Source: Tsuneonella flava
GTDB taxonomy: Bacteria; Pseudomonadota; Alphaproteobacteria; Sphingomonadales; Sphingomonadaceae
Direction of reading: 5' to 3'
Length of the DNA: 64,000 bases
NCBI RefSeq assembly: GCF_002870965.1
Contig: NZ_PHSO01000005.1
Span: forward strand, 186,001-250,000
Shown here: piece by piece, positions 53,630-63,499 of the stretch
How positions within the stretch are numbered: the stretch's first letter is position 1
Layout: each line of letters opens with the position of its first letter
Notes under the pieces: generated by a model
What the model saw: only the letters and a program-made list of their open reading frames with translations
Databases searched by the model: none
Told to the model about the DNA's origin: nothing
Program-made: the position numbers and the translations under genes

Positions 53630-54105
53630 ACGAAGAACGCAATATCTCGGTTGAGGAAGTCGATACGGTCGATAAACCGCGCCGCGCCAGCGTGGACGAT
53701 GCCCAGCAGGAAAGCCCGGCGGAGAAGCTGGAGCGTAAGCGCGATTATCTCGAAGGATTCCTCGCGCAGAAGCCGCAGCCAACTCACGAGGGAGAGCCGG
53801 GCGGTGCCGTGTATGAATCGATCATCAGTGCGCTGAAAGAGATCTATGATCCCGAAATTCCGGTCAATATCTACGATCTCGGCCTGATTTACGCAGTTGA
53901 AGTGACCGACGATGGCGATGCCAAAGTCACTATGACACTGACGACTCCGCATTGCCCGGTAGCCGAATCGATGCCTGGCGAAGTGGAGCTGCGTGTCGCC
54001 ACGGTACCCGGAGTGCGCGATGCCGAAGTGGCGCTGGTGTGGGATCCGCCGTGGGGGCCGGATAAAATGACCGACGAGGCCCGGCTCGAACTGGGCATGT
54101 TGTGA
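53626..54105 (+). CDS. sufT: SUF assembly protein with DUF59 domain (SufT-like)
   Basis: A 159-residue protein. A charged N-terminal 60 residues precede a DUF59/MIP18 domain: LKEIYDPEIPVNIYDLGLIYAVEV, TMTLTTPHCPVAESMPGEVELRVATVPGV, WDPPWGPDKMTDEARLELGM. Such proteins help deliver Fe-S clusters. Overlaps of 4 bp with sufS and the GNAT gene. Confidence 0.92.
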   Translation: MNEERNISVEEVDTVDKPRRASVDDAQQESPAEKLERKRDYLEGFLAQKPQPTHEGEPGGAVYESIISALKEIYDPEIPVNIYDLGLIYAVEVTDDGDAKVTMTLTTPHCPVAESMPGEVELRVATVPGVRDAEVALVWDPPWGPDKMTDEARLELGML

Positions 54106-54605
54106 GCGTTTCTGTCGTCCCCGAAGTGGCGATCGCGATCGTCGACTATCGCAATTCGGTGGATGCGGCAGCTATTGTTGCGCTGCTCGATGCCTATGCC
54201 CGCGATCCGATGGGCGGTGGCACACCGCTGGCCGAAGATGTGCGCGAACGGCTGGTTCCTGCGCTGGCTGAACAGCCCGGCGCATTCACACTGATCGCGC
54301 GGGTAGCGGGCGAGCCTGCCGGGCTGGCCAATTGCTTCACCGGGTTTTCGACTTTCGCTGCGCGGCCGCTGGTCAATATTCACGATATTGCGGTTCTGCC
54401 GCAATATCGCAGCAAAGGCGTGGGCCGTGCGCTCCTTAATGCGGTCGCGCAGGAGGCGCATGCGCGTGGTGCGTGCAAGATCACGCTGGAGGTGCTGTCG
54501 GGCAACGAGCCCGCCATCGCAGCATACCGGCAGGCCGGATTTGTTCAGTATGGACTTGATCCGGCAATGGGCACTGCCCAGTTCTGGGAGAGGAAACTGC
54601 CATGA
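54102..54605 (+). CDS. GNAT N-acetyltransferase in the suf operon
   Basis: A 167-residue GCN5-related acetyltransferase. The acetyl-CoA loop is LPQYRSKGVGRALLNAV (about residues 98-114), with a following CKITLEVLSGNEPAIAAYRQAGF. The GTG start overlaps the DUF59 stop; the stop overlaps sufA. The substrate is unknown; placement suggests a link to Fe-S or sulfur chemistry. Confidence 0.9.
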   Translation: MSVSVVPEVAIAIVDYRNSVDAAAIVALLDAYARDPMGGGTPLAEDVRERLVPALAEQPGAFTLIARVAGEPAGLANCFTGFSTFAARPLVNIHDIAVLPQYRSKGVGRALLNAVAQEAHARGACKITLEVLSGNEPAIAAYRQAGFVQYGLDPAMGTAQFWERKLP

Positions 54606-54964
54606 CCGATACCGTTACAACCCTTCGCCAGCGCCCCGCCGCCGTTACGCTCACCCCTGCTGCGGAAGCGCGGGTGGCAGACCTGATGGCCAAGGCGCCG
54701 ACCGATGCCATTGGCGTGAAGCTATCGACACCCCGGCGGGGGTGCTCCGGGCTGGCCTATTCCGTCGATTATGTGACCGAAGAGACTGCGTTCGATGAAA
54801 AGATCGAAACGCCCGGCGGCACCTTTTATATCGACGGGGCCAGTGTGCTCTATCTGATCGGCAGCACGATGGATTGGGTGGAGGACGATTTTACCGCCGG
54901 TTTCGTGTTCGAAAATCCCAATGCCAAGGGTGCATGCGGTTGCGGCGAAAGTTTTATGGTCTGA
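54602..54964 (+). CDS. sufA: A-type Fe-S carrier SufA
   Basis: A 120-residue IscA/HesB protein with Cys in PRRGCSGLAYSVDYV and GACGCGESFMV at the C-terminus, and VEDDFTAGFVFENPNAKG before it. It is last in the suf operon and differs from the ErpA-like copy at 25221. Confidence 0.94.
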   Translation: MTDTVTTLRQRPAAVTLTPAAEARVADLMAKAPTDAIGVKLSTPRRGCSGLAYSVDYVTEETAFDEKIETPGGTFYIDGASVLYLIGSTMDWVEDDFTAGFVFENPNAKGACGCGESFMV

Positions 54965-54983
54965 CCGCGCTTCGCATTACGGG

Positions 54984-55038
54984 CGGAGCATTCGATTTGG
55001 CCGTTTTGGGGCCTGAACCTTGTTCTGGCGGTGCTCCG
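54984..55038. other. Long-range inverted repeat between sufA and a convergent lipoprotein gene
   Basis: CGGAGCA (54984-54990) and TGCTCCG (55032-55038) are exact inverted copies 41 bases apart in the convergent gap. They could form a weak terminator. No T run is near on either strand. Confidence 0.25.
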
Positions 55039-55040
55039 GC

Positions 55041-55484
55041 TTAACGATGCAGCGCTTTAGCGCAGGCAGCCTTATCGACATCCAGTCCGTCGCTTGCGCG
55101 CCGCGCATCGACATATGTCGCGGTCGGTTCCGCGCCGGGACGCAGCGGGTAGAGGTAGATGTCGAGCACACAGGCCTCGCCGCTGAATTGTAACTTGCGC
55201 GCGTCGCCTTCCCACACGTCGAGCCGGGGGGCGCCGAAAGTGCGTTCCAGTGCTGCCTTGTTCTGCCCGATGACCGACTCCAGTCCCGCGCTGTTCATCA
55301 CCTTGGGCACACGGAAACCTTCCGAAGCCGGTGGTGGCGGGCGCGTGGCAGGCACGCGCACTGCTTGCGAAGTGGCTGCGGGGGCCCGAGGGGGCGGACT
55401 GCTGCCGGCCCGCCCTTGCGGAACTGCAGAGGCGCAACCGGCAAGCAGAATGGCAATGGAAAGCGGCAGAATCGTGCGGATCAT
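55041..55484 (-). CDS. Lipoprotein
   Basis: A 147-residue protein with a lipobox (LLAGC, Cys17) and a Pro-rich linker (VPATRPPPPAS). The folded domain (about 55-147) begins FRVPKVMNSAGLESVIGQNKAALERTFGAPRLDVWEGDARKLQFSGEACVLDIYLYPLR. This looks like a SmpA/BamE-type or PASTA-like small fold ('FGxPxxxxxxGxxxxWxY' style), but the family is not certain. It overlaps the EI24 gene by 4 bp. Confidence 0.72.
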   Translation of the reverse strand: MIRTILPLSIAILLAGCASAVPQGRAGSSPPPRAPAATSQAVRVPATRPPPPASEGFRVPKVMNSAGLESVIGQNKAALERTFGAPRLDVWEGDARKLQFSGEACVLDIYLYPLRPGAEPTATYVDARRASDGLDVDKAACAKALHR

Positions 55485-56179
55485 GGACGAACCCCGGTTG
55501 AAATCGGTTTGCGCGAATGGATCAGATGTGCGGTTGCAGCGGCGCCGATCACGGGGGCCAGAAGATTGGCAAATGGGATCAGCAGCATAGCGGCCACGAT
55601 CCCGCCCAGTGCAAAACGGGTCAAGCCAGACAGCGGCAGGGCGCTCTCTTCCGGCGTCCGGTGGCGCAACCAGATCATTTCGGTCAGCTCGCGTCCCAGC
55701 AACCATGCGTTCACGGCCCAGAACAGAATAGCCGTGCCAGCCCCGGTCACCAAGAGTATCGCCGCGAATGGCAGAGCGACGATGTTCGCGATTACCGCGC
55801 GCACAAGTCCGCGCAGCGATGCCTTGAGATCTTGCGCGAATGGCAAATCGCGCCGTGTGGCAAGTGCGGAGGGATAATGCCGCGCCTCCACCGCTTCCAC
55901 CACTTCGTCGGCAAAGAACTGCACCACGGCCAGTGCAACCAGCCGGAACAATAGCCAGCCACCGATGATCGTTATCACTATCGCACCCAACGCACTGAGC
56001 GATCCGCCGCCGCCCACGCCGTAGTGGGCCAGCAGGGCTGCAAGACCATACCATACTGCCACGCCCAGCATGGCGAACACCGCCAGCGTGATCGCAACCG
56101 ATCGTGCCAGAACAGCAAGAATAGCGCGGTCGCCCAATTGGCCGAAGGCAAGGGCAAAGGCGTGGGGGATGCGGTTCAT
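55481..56179 (-). CDS. EI24-domain membrane protein (CysZ-like)
   Basis: A 232-residue, multi-helix protein. FFADEVVEAVEARHYP and LPFAQDLKASLRGLVRAVIANIVALPFAAILLVTGAGTAILFWAVNAWLLGRELTEMIWLRHR match the EI24/CysZ family of sulfate or unknown-substrate carriers. Its own gene begins a minus-strand pair with the lipoprotein. Proximity to suf may suggest sulfur uptake, an inference. Confidence 0.83.
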   Translation of the reverse strand: MNRIPHAFALAFGQLGDRAILAVLARSVAITLAVFAMLGVAVWYGLAALLAHYGVGGGGSLSALGAIVITIIGGWLLFRLVALAVVQFFADEVVEAVEARHYPSALATRRDLPFAQDLKASLRGLVRAVIANIVALPFAAILLVTGAGTAILFWAVNAWLLGRELTEMIWLRHRTPEESALPLSGLTRFALGGIVAAMLLIPFANLLAPVIGAAATAHLIHSRKPISTGVRP

Positions 56180-56300
56180 TGCTTCATCATGTCGGTGAGC
56201 AAGTGATCCAAGTCAATCTATCGCAAACCGCACTTGGCGTGGCGTTCCCCAGCCGCTAGGCGCACCGCACGCAGATCTTCCATCCAATTTCAGGACTTTC

Positions 56301-57311
56301 ATGACCCAGACCACGACCGAGCCGCGCTATGACGTGATTGCGATCGGCAATGCCATCGTCGATGTGATGGCCCCTTGTTCCGAAGACCTGATCGAAGAAC
56401 TCAATCTCAACAAGGGCGGGATGACCCTGGTCGATGCCGAAGGGGCGGAGCGGTTGTATCAGGCGATGGGCCCCGCGCGTGAAATTTCGGGCGGATCGGC
56501 GGCGAACACACTGGCAGGTCTGTCCGCGCTGGGCGCGCAATGTGCATTTATCGGGCAAGTGGCTGACGATCAGCTTGGAGCAGTGTTCGCGCACGATATT
56601 CGCGCGGTAGGGATCGATTTCGATACACCTGCGCGCACGGGGGAGCCTTCCACGGCGCGGTGTCTGATTTTCGTGACCCCCGATGCACAGCGGACGATGA
56701 ACACGTTTCTGGGGGCCAGCCAGTTTCTGCCGCCGGAATCGCTCGATGATGAGGCCGTGGCTGCTGCCAGTGTGCTCTATCTCGAAGGGTACTTGTGGGA
56801 TCCCGAAGAACCCCGCGCTGCAATGCGTCGGGCGATAGAGGCGGCACGTGCCGCCGGGCGCAAGGTCGCCTTTACCTTGAGCGAAGTGTTCGTGATCGAA
56901 CGGCATGGCGACGATTTTCGTGCGCTGATCGAAGACGGGATGATCGATATCCTGTTCGCCAATCATCACGAACTGGAAGCGCTAACCGGCACGGATGATT
57001 TCGAAGCAGGGATTGCAGCGCTCGATGGCAAAGTGCCTACGCTGGTGGTGACCCGCAGCGCCGATGGGGCAGTGGCGATTTCCAATGGAGTGCGCGCCGA
57101 AGTGGCCGCCGAACCGATCGATGCCGTCGTCGATACCACCGGGGCTGGCGATTTGTTTGCCGCCGGGTTCCTTTATGGCCACGTTAACGGCGAACCGCTG
57201 GAAACATGTTTGCGTCGCGGAGCAATCGCAGCAGCTGAAATCATCAGCCATTATGGTGCCCGCCCGGAAACCGATCTGGTGCGACTGATGGCGGAAAAGC
57301 TCGCCCGATAA
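56301..57311 (+). CDS. Adenosine kinase (PfkB family)
   Basis: A 336-residue ribokinase-family enzyme. ISGGSAANTLAGLSALGAQCAFIGQVADDQLG is the first signature; DTTGAGDLFAAGFLYG is the second, holding the catalytic Asp. TMNTFLGASQFL suits bacterial adenosine kinases (similar sphingomonad genes are so labelled). It would recycle adenosine to AMP. It is divergent from the EI24 gene, with 121 bp between. Confidence 0.86.
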   Translation: MTQTTTEPRYDVIAIGNAIVDVMAPCSEDLIEELNLNKGGMTLVDAEGAERLYQAMGPAREISGGSAANTLAGLSALGAQCAFIGQVADDQLGAVFAHDIRAVGIDFDTPARTGEPSTARCLIFVTPDAQRTMNTFLGASQFLPPESLDDEAVAAASVLYLEGYLWDPEEPRAAMRRAIEAARAAGRKVAFTLSEVFVIERHGDDFRALIEDGMIDILFANHHELEALTGTDDFEAGIAALDGKVPTLVVTRSADGAVAISNGVRAEVAAEPIDAVVDTTGAGDLFAAGFLYGHVNGEPLETCLRRGAIAAAEIISHYGARPETDLVRLMAEKLAR

Positions 57312-57445
57312 TTTGCCGTGTGCTGTTGCAGGACGGCGGCGATTCGTAGGAACGGCGCCGTGCGGGCATCCGCCCCGTGCGGCAGGCTTCGACTATTTCT
57401 TTAGATTTGTGCGCTATTCCTTCCATTCGAGAAGGAAGCGCACCG

Positions 57446-58573
57446 TTGTATCATTCAGTCACACCTCTCAGTCTTGAAAACGCCTGGCTTGCAGTGCCCG
57501 ATCGCCTGCGAACAGTCGGTTGGTGGCAACTGGCAAATTGCGCCACGTTGCCGACGCAGAGCGAGGAGTTCATTTCTGCGCTGGAGCAGACGATGCTCGG
57601 CAATGGCGAAGTGGAACTGTTTGAAATCACCGCAGACCAAGGCGCTCTCGCATGTGTGGCCATGTGTCGGAAGCCGGGTCCGTTGGGGCGGTGGCATATG
57701 CTGGGCGATGAGGAGCTGTTCGAACCATTCGATGCGCTGGTCCGTGATGCCGCAGCGGCACAGGCTTTGGCGGAACGGCTGGCAGCAGAGGCCAGACCGA
57801 TCGAATTCGCCCGTCTGCCGGATAACTCTCCGCTCATTCCAGCTTTGCGTGCGGCGATGCGTGGGCGAGGGTTGATGCATGTCGGCCCTGCGATGGCCAG
57901 CCCTTACATCGCCCTCAATGAAGGATGGTACGATCCTTTGCTTCGCCTTTCCTCCCGCCGCCGATCCGATTTCCGTCGCGCCCGGAAGCGGGCAGCAGAG
58001 GCCGGGGCGGTAGAATTTGTAACCCACCAGCCAACCCCTCGCGAATTCGATGCGTTGTACGATCAGGCCGTTGCCGTTGAAGCGCGTAGCTGGAAGCTGG
58101 CGGCTGGCAGCGCATTGGCTGCAGATCGGGCTAAGCGGGCATTTTTTCGCCGCTATCTCACCGCAGCAAGTGCCAAGGGGCAATGTCGCATTTCGTTTAT
58201 GCACATCGGGGGCGAAGCGGTGGCCATGCACCTCGCGGTGGTGTGGGACGGGCGATACTGGCTCTACAAGATTGGTTTCGACGAAGCTTATGCCCGTTGT
58301 TCGCCGGGTAACCAGCTTATGCTACATACCATTGGAGAGGCCGCTCAGGCGGGCCTTTGCGGGTACGAGATGATGGGTGAAAGCGAGAGCTGGATTTCCG
58401 ACCTTTGGACTCGCGATGAACATCCACGTGTCCGAGTGAGGACTTACCCTTATTCCGCTCAGGGACTGGCGGCACTGGCCGAAGATGGCGGCCAATGGGT
58501 TCAGGGCCGGGTACAGGAAAAAGTGTCGAGTCGGTTGCTGGGCCTTGCCCGTCGCCGGACTCTGGCGGCGTGA
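57446..58573 (+). CDS. GNAT-fold acyltransferase (Acetyltransf_6/BioF2-like)
   Basis: A 375-residue protein. The C-terminal domain (about 190-360) resembles the Acetyltransf_6 (CelD/FemAB-like) GNAT fold: RRRSDFRRARKRAAEAGAVEF, KRAFFRRYLTAASAKGQCRISFMHIGGEAVAMHLAVVWDGRYWLYKIGFDEAYARCSPGNQL. These enzymes acylate or aminoacylate sugars, lipids or peptides. I chose TTG 57446 with AGAAGGAAG upstream; GTG at 57377 would add 23 residues. Its stop overlaps the next start. Confidence 0.77.
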   Translation: MYHSVTPLSLENAWLAVPDRLRTVGWWQLANCATLPTQSEEFISALEQTMLGNGEVELFEITADQGALACVAMCRKPGPLGRWHMLGDEELFEPFDALVRDAAAAQALAERLAAEARPIEFARLPDNSPLIPALRAAMRGRGLMHVGPAMASPYIALNEGWYDPLLRLSSRRRSDFRRARKRAAEAGAVEFVTHQPTPREFDALYDQAVAVEARSWKLAAGSALAADRAKRAFFRRYLTAASAKGQCRISFMHIGGEAVAMHLAVVWDGRYWLYKIGFDEAYARCSPGNQLMLHTIGEAAQAGLCGYEMMGESESWISDLWTRDEHPRVRVRTYPYSAQGLAALAEDGGQWVQGRVQEKVSSRLLGLARRRTLAA

Positions 58574-59382
58574 CCTCGGCTGCTTACGCTCGCTTGCGTG
58601 GTATCCGCTATGCTTTGCCCGACCGCATCGGTCAGGTCATGCCAGTGGCGACAATCGATAATGTCGTGAGAGCATGCGTCGAGGTTGGCCGCGGCGGCAT
58701 GTCGAGCAGCGTTGGATTGTTTGCCAGCGACGATGCGTCTGCCGGTGACGTAGCTATGGAATTGATCGAACTGGCTGACAAGCTGAGAGCGACAGGTTGC
58801 GATGCGGTGATCGCTCTCAAGCCGCCACAACTCGCATTCGATGCCACATTAGTGGGGCAGATCGCTGATAGCGGAATGCCGGTGGTGCTCGATGCGTTGC
58901 GTCTGGATCAGGTCGATCGTATTCACGCGTTGGCAGTTGAGAGCGGGGCAGGGATTGCCATTCCTGCGCGCTGGCAGCGGAGTACGCGCGATGTGCAGGG
59001 TTTGCGCGATTTGCCGTGCCGCATCCGACTGGTGAAAGGGGAATGGGCCGATCCGGTGCACGATGCAGAGGATATCGGCGCTGCCTACCTCTCGCATGTT
59101 CGGGTGCTGGCGGGGCGCAAGGCCGTGGTTGGTGTGGCGACGCACGATCCGGCGCTGGCTCGCGCAGCGCTGGGCATTTTGCGCGCGGCGGGCACGCCGG
59201 TGGAGTTGGAACAGCTGCGCGGTCTGCCTGCGCGACGCACGATCCGTGTGGCGCGGGAAATGGGCGTGCCGGTGCGGCGATATATGGCATTTGGTCCCGG
59301 TTGGTGGCCTTACGCCATCGAACAGGCGCTCCGCCGACCCTATTTACCGGTCTGGGCATTGCGCGATTTGGTTGGGCGTTAA
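58570..59382 (+). CDS. Proline dehydrogenase-like protein
   Basis: A 270-residue TIM-barrel protein of the PRODH fold: RIRLVKGEWADP corresponds to the RLVKGAYWD motif, VGVATHDPALARAAL to the ATHN motif, VELEQLRGLPARR to the barrel loop, and RYMAFGPGWWPYAIEQALRRP to the YVPFGxxWxPYxxRRLxE motif. Whether FAD or proline binds is not certain. The GTG start overlaps the GNAT stop (coupled). No P5C dehydrogenase is adjacent, so the substrate may differ. Confidence 0.78.
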   Translation: MTSAAYARLRGIRYALPDRIGQVMPVATIDNVVRACVEVGRGGMSSSVGLFASDDASAGDVAMELIELADKLRATGCDAVIALKPPQLAFDATLVGQIADSGMPVVLDALRLDQVDRIHALAVESGAGIAIPARWQRSTRDVQGLRDLPCRIRLVKGEWADPVHDAEDIGAAYLSHVRVLAGRKAVVGVATHDPALARAALGILRAAGTPVELEQLRGLPARRTIRVAREMGVPVRRYMAFGPGWWPYAIEQALRRPYLPVWALRDLVGR

Positions 59383-60644
59383 TCTGCCGCAATTCCTTCG
59401 CCCTTCACCGGCATCGGCGCCAGCAGGCGTAGCAGTACCAGCGACAGAGTAAGCCACGCACCGGCTCCCGCCAGTGTAAGAGGTATCGTGGTGTAATCGG
59501 ACAGTGCCCCCCACCCCCATGCGCCCAGCGCCATCCCGCCGAATGTCGTCGCCTGATAGATCGACATGCAGCGTCCAAGAATCTCTTCAGGCGCGCGGAC
59601 CTGCATCGCCACGTTGATAGTCGTCAGCGCGAGCACCCATCCCGCTCCGGCGGCAAAGGCGGCGGGTATCGCGGCGGGCATATTGCCTGCCTGCATCAGG
59701 ATCAGATAGCCGATAATGAACGCAATCGTGCCGATGCCGACTACAGCTTCGCTGCCGATCCGTCGCCGCAGGTTAGAAACGAAAAGCGCAGCCAGAATCG
59801 ACGCGATGCCGAAACCGCCCAGCATCAGCCCATAGTCGATCTCGCTTCCATGCAGACGGTTGCGGACGATCACCGGCAGCAATGCGGCATAACCGGCAAA
59901 ACCCACGCCCAGACAGAATCCACGGATCAATATGCGGCGTACCGACCCCGACCCCGCACAGAAACGCAGGCCGATTGCGATGGAAGCCATCATCGGAATG
60001 CGACGTGGCGGACTGACCTGGGGCCTCCACCGCAGCAGCACGACGATCAGCAGCGTATAGCTAAGCGCATTGAGTGCGAATGCGAGCGACGTACTCCATA
60101 GTGAAATCAACACGCCGCCCAGCGCAGGCCCGACGCTGCGCGCAAGGTTGAACGCAACCGAATTGAGACTGATAGCCTGTGGCAGATCGCGCTTGCCGAC
60201 TTGCGCGCGCACGGATGCCTGCCACGCGGGGGAATTGAGCGCGGTGCCAATCCCGACGAGCAGAGTGAACAGCAGCAGACTCCATGGTCCGATCATTCCT
60301 GCCCAGCTTACCAGTGCGAGCGCAGTGGATACCAGCAACATTCCGCTTTGCGCGGCCAGCATCACGCGGCGGCGGTCGAAATTATCGGCAATCGCGCCTG
60401 CGAATACCCCGAATGCCATGATCGGCAACGTAGTCGATGCCTGAACCAGAGCGATCAGCACGTGGGAATTGGTCAGATCGGTCATCAGCCACGCGGCAGC
60501 GACCGATTGGATCATCGATCCGAGGTTGGATACCAGATTGGCGATCCATATCGCCCGAAACGCCGGATAACCGAATGGAGCCAGTGTCTTGCCGGGGGCA
60601 AGCAACCCTTTGTGCGCGTGGGATGAATCGGGGTTGGGTGGCAT
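59379..60644 (-). CDS. MFS transporter (DHA3-like)
   Basis: A 421-residue, 12-helix transporter with the N-terminal block FRAIWIANLVSNLGSMIQSVAAAWLMTDLT of the enterobactin-exporter/MdfA-DHA3 branch and loop 2-3 NFDRRRVM. The substrate is unknown. I chose the ATG at 60644; upstream codons would overlap purD. It converges with the PRODH-like gene by 4 bp. Confidence 0.82.
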   Translation of the reverse strand: MPPNPDSSHAHKGLLAPGKTLAPFGYPAFRAIWIANLVSNLGSMIQSVAAAWLMTDLTNSHVLIALVQASTTLPIMAFGVFAGAIADNFDRRRVMLAAQSGMLLVSTALALVSWAGMIGPWSLLLFTLLVGIGTALNSPAWQASVRAQVGKRDLPQAISLNSVAFNLARSVGPALGGVLISLWSTSLAFALNALSYTLLIVVLLRWRPQVSPPRRIPMMASIAIGLRFCAGSGSVRRILIRGFCLGVGFAGYAALLPVIVRNRLHGSEIDYGLMLGGFGIASILAALFVSNLRRRIGSEAVVGIGTIAFIIGYLILMQAGNMPAAIPAAFAAGAGWVLALTTINVAMQVRAPEEILGRCMSIYQATTFGGMALGAWGWGALSDYTTIPLTLAGAGAWLTLSLVLLRLLAPMPVKGEGIAAD

Positions 60645-60699
60645 TTGATCTGCCTTGGGGCCGATGTCAGGGCCGGTCAAGCGAGCAAACTGTGCCCCC

Positions 60700-61983
60700 T
60701 CAGCTCTCCCGTGCGATTTCCCGCCAGCCGATATCGCGGCGGCAGAATCCGGTCGGGAAATCGATCGCATCGACTGCACGATAGGCGGCCTCCTGCGCTT
60801 CCTGAACGCTGCTGCCGAGCGCCGTCACGTTCAAGACACGTCCGCCGTTGGCCACCAGTTTTCCATCGGTCAGTGCCGTACCCGCATGAAACACCTGCGC
60901 GCCATCGCCTTCGGCATCGTTCAGCGCGATCGCGCCGCCTTTTTCCGGGGCGCCGGGGTAGCCATCGGCTGCCATCACCACCGTCAGCGCGAAACGCTTG
61001 GCCATATGGACGCGGGGAATCGTCGCGAGCCGGTTCTGCGCGCAGGCAAGCAGCAGTTCGCCCAGATCGTCTTGCAGGCGCATCATCAGCACCTGGCATT
61101 CGGGATCGCCGAAACGGCAGTTGTACTCGATCAGCTTCGGACCGTCTTCCGTCAGCATCAGTCCGGCATAGAGCACGCCCGAATAAGGCATTCCTTCTTC
61201 CGCCATGGCCCGTACTGTCGGCGCGATGATCCGTTCAAGAACCTGCCCACGGGTAATCGGATCGAGCACGCGGGCCGGGCTATATGCGCCCATCCCGCCG
61301 GTATTGGGCCCGGTATCGCCTTCGCCCACTCGCTTGTGATCCTGCGCGGAACCGAATGTCAGCACGATGGCCCCATCTGTCAGGGCGAAGAAGCTGACTT
61401 CTTCCCCTTCCATGAATTCTTCGATGACGACTTCGGCACCGGCATCGCCGAATTGCCCGCCGAACATATCGGTCAGCGCTTCTTCTGCTTCGGTGCGGGT
61501 TTGCGCGATGACGACGCCTTTGCCGGCAGCCAGCCCATCGGCCTTGAGGACATATGGCGCGGAAAATCCGTCCAGCGCGGCAACTGCTTCGGGTAAAGAG
61601 CGTGTGCGGGCATAACCGGCTGTCGGGATGCCCGCGCGGTCGCACAGTTCCTTGGTGAAGGCTTTGCTGCCTTCCAGTTGTGCGGCGGCCTTGCTCGGCC
61701 CGAATACTGCAATTCCCGCTTCGCGCAGCGTGTCTGCCAGCCCGTCGACCAGCGGAGCCTCCGGCCCGATCACGACGAGGCCTATGCTTTGACCTTCGCA
61801 GAATGCAATCACTGCACCGTGATCGGCTGCGTCGAGATCGACCAATTGTGCGTGCTCGGCAATCCCCGGGTTGCCCGGCGCGGCATAGAGGGTATCGTCA
61901 TCGTCCGCGAGCAGCCGCGATTGCGCCAGCTTCCACGCCAGCGCGTGTTCGCGTCCGCCACCGCCGAGCAAAAGGATATTCAT
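60700..61983 (-). CDS. purD: Phosphoribosylamine--glycine ligase
   Basis: A 427-residue ATP-grasp enzyme of purine synthesis. N-terminal [21 protein letters not shown], the ATP-grasp [16 protein letters not shown], and [18 protein letters not shown] are diagnostic. Its start codon shares the CATG with divergent xseA. Confidence 0.96.
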   Translation of the reverse strand: MNILLLGGGGREHALAWKLAQSRLLADDDDTLYAAPGNPGIAEHAQLVDLDAADHGAVIAFCEGQSIGLVVIGPEAPLVDGLADTLREAGIAVFGPSKAAAQLEGSKAFTKELCDRAGIPTAGYARTRSLPEAVAALDGFSAPYVLKADGLAAGKGVVIAQTRTEAEEALTDMFGGQFGDAGAEVVIEEFMEGEEVSFFALTDGAIVLTFGSAQDHKRVGEGDTGPNTGGMGAYSPARVLDPITRGQVLERIIAPTVRAMAEEGMPYSGVLYAGLMLTEDGPKLIEYNCRFGDPECQVLMMRLQDDLGELLLACAQNRLATIPRVHMAKRFALTVVMAADGYPGAPEKGGAIALNDAEGDGAQVFHAGTALTDGKLVANGGRVLNVTALGSSVQEAQEAAYRAVDAIDFPTGFCRRDIGWREIARES

Positions 61984-63481
61984 GGCCGCTCCTGATAACT
62001 ACGAAAATGATGCTGCCGGGCTGGTAGCGAAGGGGCGCGCCGGGGACAACGCCGAGCCGCTATCGGTCAGCCAACTATCCGCCATCCTGAAGCGAACAGT
62101 CGAAGATCGCTTCGGTTTTGTCCGGCTGCGTGGTGAACTGTCGGGCGTGAAGCGCGCCGCCAGCGGGCACCTTTATTGCTCGCTGAAAGACGAGAAGGCA
62201 GTAATCGACGGGGTCATGTGGCGTGGCAGTACGCAGCGGCTGGCCTTTGCGCCCGAAGATGGGCTGGAAGTGATCGCTACTGGCAAGCTGACGACATATC
62301 CGGGCCGCTCCAAGTATCAGATCGTGATCGAATCGCTCGAACTGGCAGGCGAGGGGGCTTTGCTCGCTCTGCTGGAGAAGCTCCGGCAGAGGCTGGGTGC
62401 GGAAGGGCTGTTCGATCCGGCACGTAAGCGTGCGTTACCATTCCTGCCGCGCACTATTGGGGTGGTCACCAGCCCGACCGGGGCGGTGATTCGGGACATC
62501 CTGCACCGGCTGGCGGATCGATTCCCCAGCCATGTCGTCGTCTGGCCCGTTCTGGTGCAGGGGCAGGGCGCTGCCGAGCAAGTCGCCGCCGCGGTGCGTG
62601 GCTTTTCCGATTTGCCTCCGGGCGGGCCGGTTCCGCGCCCTGATATCGTAATCGTCGCACGTGGCGGCGGTTCGATTGAAGATCTGTGGAGCTTCAACGA
62701 AGAAATTGTGGTTCGCGCAATTGCAGAATGTACCATCCCAGTTATTTCGGCAGTAGGGCATGAGACTGACACCACGCTGGCCGATTATGCAGCCGATCGC
62801 CGTGCCCCGACACCGACCGCTGCGGCGGAAATCGCAGTGCCGGTGCGGGCTGACCTTGCGGCGACCCTGCATGATTTTACTGGTCGGCAACGACGCGCGA
62901 TTGCCCGGCCAGTGGCGCTCGGTCGCGAACGGCTGGCGGCGCGGGCAGATCGCTTGCCGCGCATTGAGGCGTTGCTCCAGCCACAGGCGCAAAAGCTGGA
63001 TGAATTGACCGAACGCCTGCGGCGCGGGCTGGCTGATCGCGCGGCAAATGGGCGCGAAGCACTGGGTCGTCTGCGTTTGACGGACGCGGTGCTGACCAGA
63101 ACGTTGCGCGATGCCCGTCAGCGATTCGCACAAGCACGGCTATCGCCGCAATTGGTGGAGAATCGTGTGCTGCGCGAGCGCGAGCGTCTTTCTGCGCTGG
63201 AGCGACTGCATATCTCGCTCAACCCACGCGCACCGCTGGCACGGGGCTTTGTCCTCATACGCGGAGAGTCGGGCCAGTTGATACGCAAGCGCAAAGACGC
63301 AGGCAGGGAGGCACGTCTGTCTATCGAATTTGCTGATGGAACATTGGATGTTGCGCCGGTTGAAGGCGCTGTGCCGCCTGCTCCGCCCCCTTCATCTTCA
63401 GCGAAACCCAAGCGGCGAACGACGCGCTCTGTCGCACCTGAACAACCGCCCGTACAGGATGATTTGTTTGGCGGAGCATGA
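61982..63481 (+). CDS. xseA: Exodeoxyribonuclease VII large subunit
   Basis: A 499-residue protein: an N-terminal OB fold ([46 protein letters not shown]), the catalytic domain ([79 protein letters not shown]), and a long coiled coil. XseB is not in this window. There is no other in-frame ATG nearby, so the start in the shared CATG is likely. Confidence 0.95.
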   Translation: MAAPDNYENDAAGLVAKGRAGDNAEPLSVSQLSAILKRTVEDRFGFVRLRGELSGVKRAASGHLYCSLKDEKAVIDGVMWRGSTQRLAFAPEDGLEVIATGKLTTYPGRSKYQIVIESLELAGEGALLALLEKLRQRLGAEGLFDPARKRALPFLPRTIGVVTSPTGAVIRDILHRLADRFPSHVVVWPVLVQGQGAAEQVAAAVRGFSDLPPGGPVPRPDIVIVARGGGSIEDLWSFNEEIVVRAIAECTIPVISAVGHETDTTLADYAADRRAPTPTAAAEIAVPVRADLAATLHDFTGRQRRAIARPVALGRERLAARADRLPRIEALLQPQAQKLDELTERLRRGLADRAANGREALGRLRLTDAVLTRTLRDARQRFAQARLSPQLVENRVLRERERLSALERLHISLNPRAPLARGFVLIRGESGQLIRKRKDAGREARLSIEFADGTLDVAPVEGAVPPAPPPSSSAKPKRRTTRSVAPEQPPVQDDLFGGA

Positions 63482-63499
63482 CTTGCTAAGGCGCATCGC

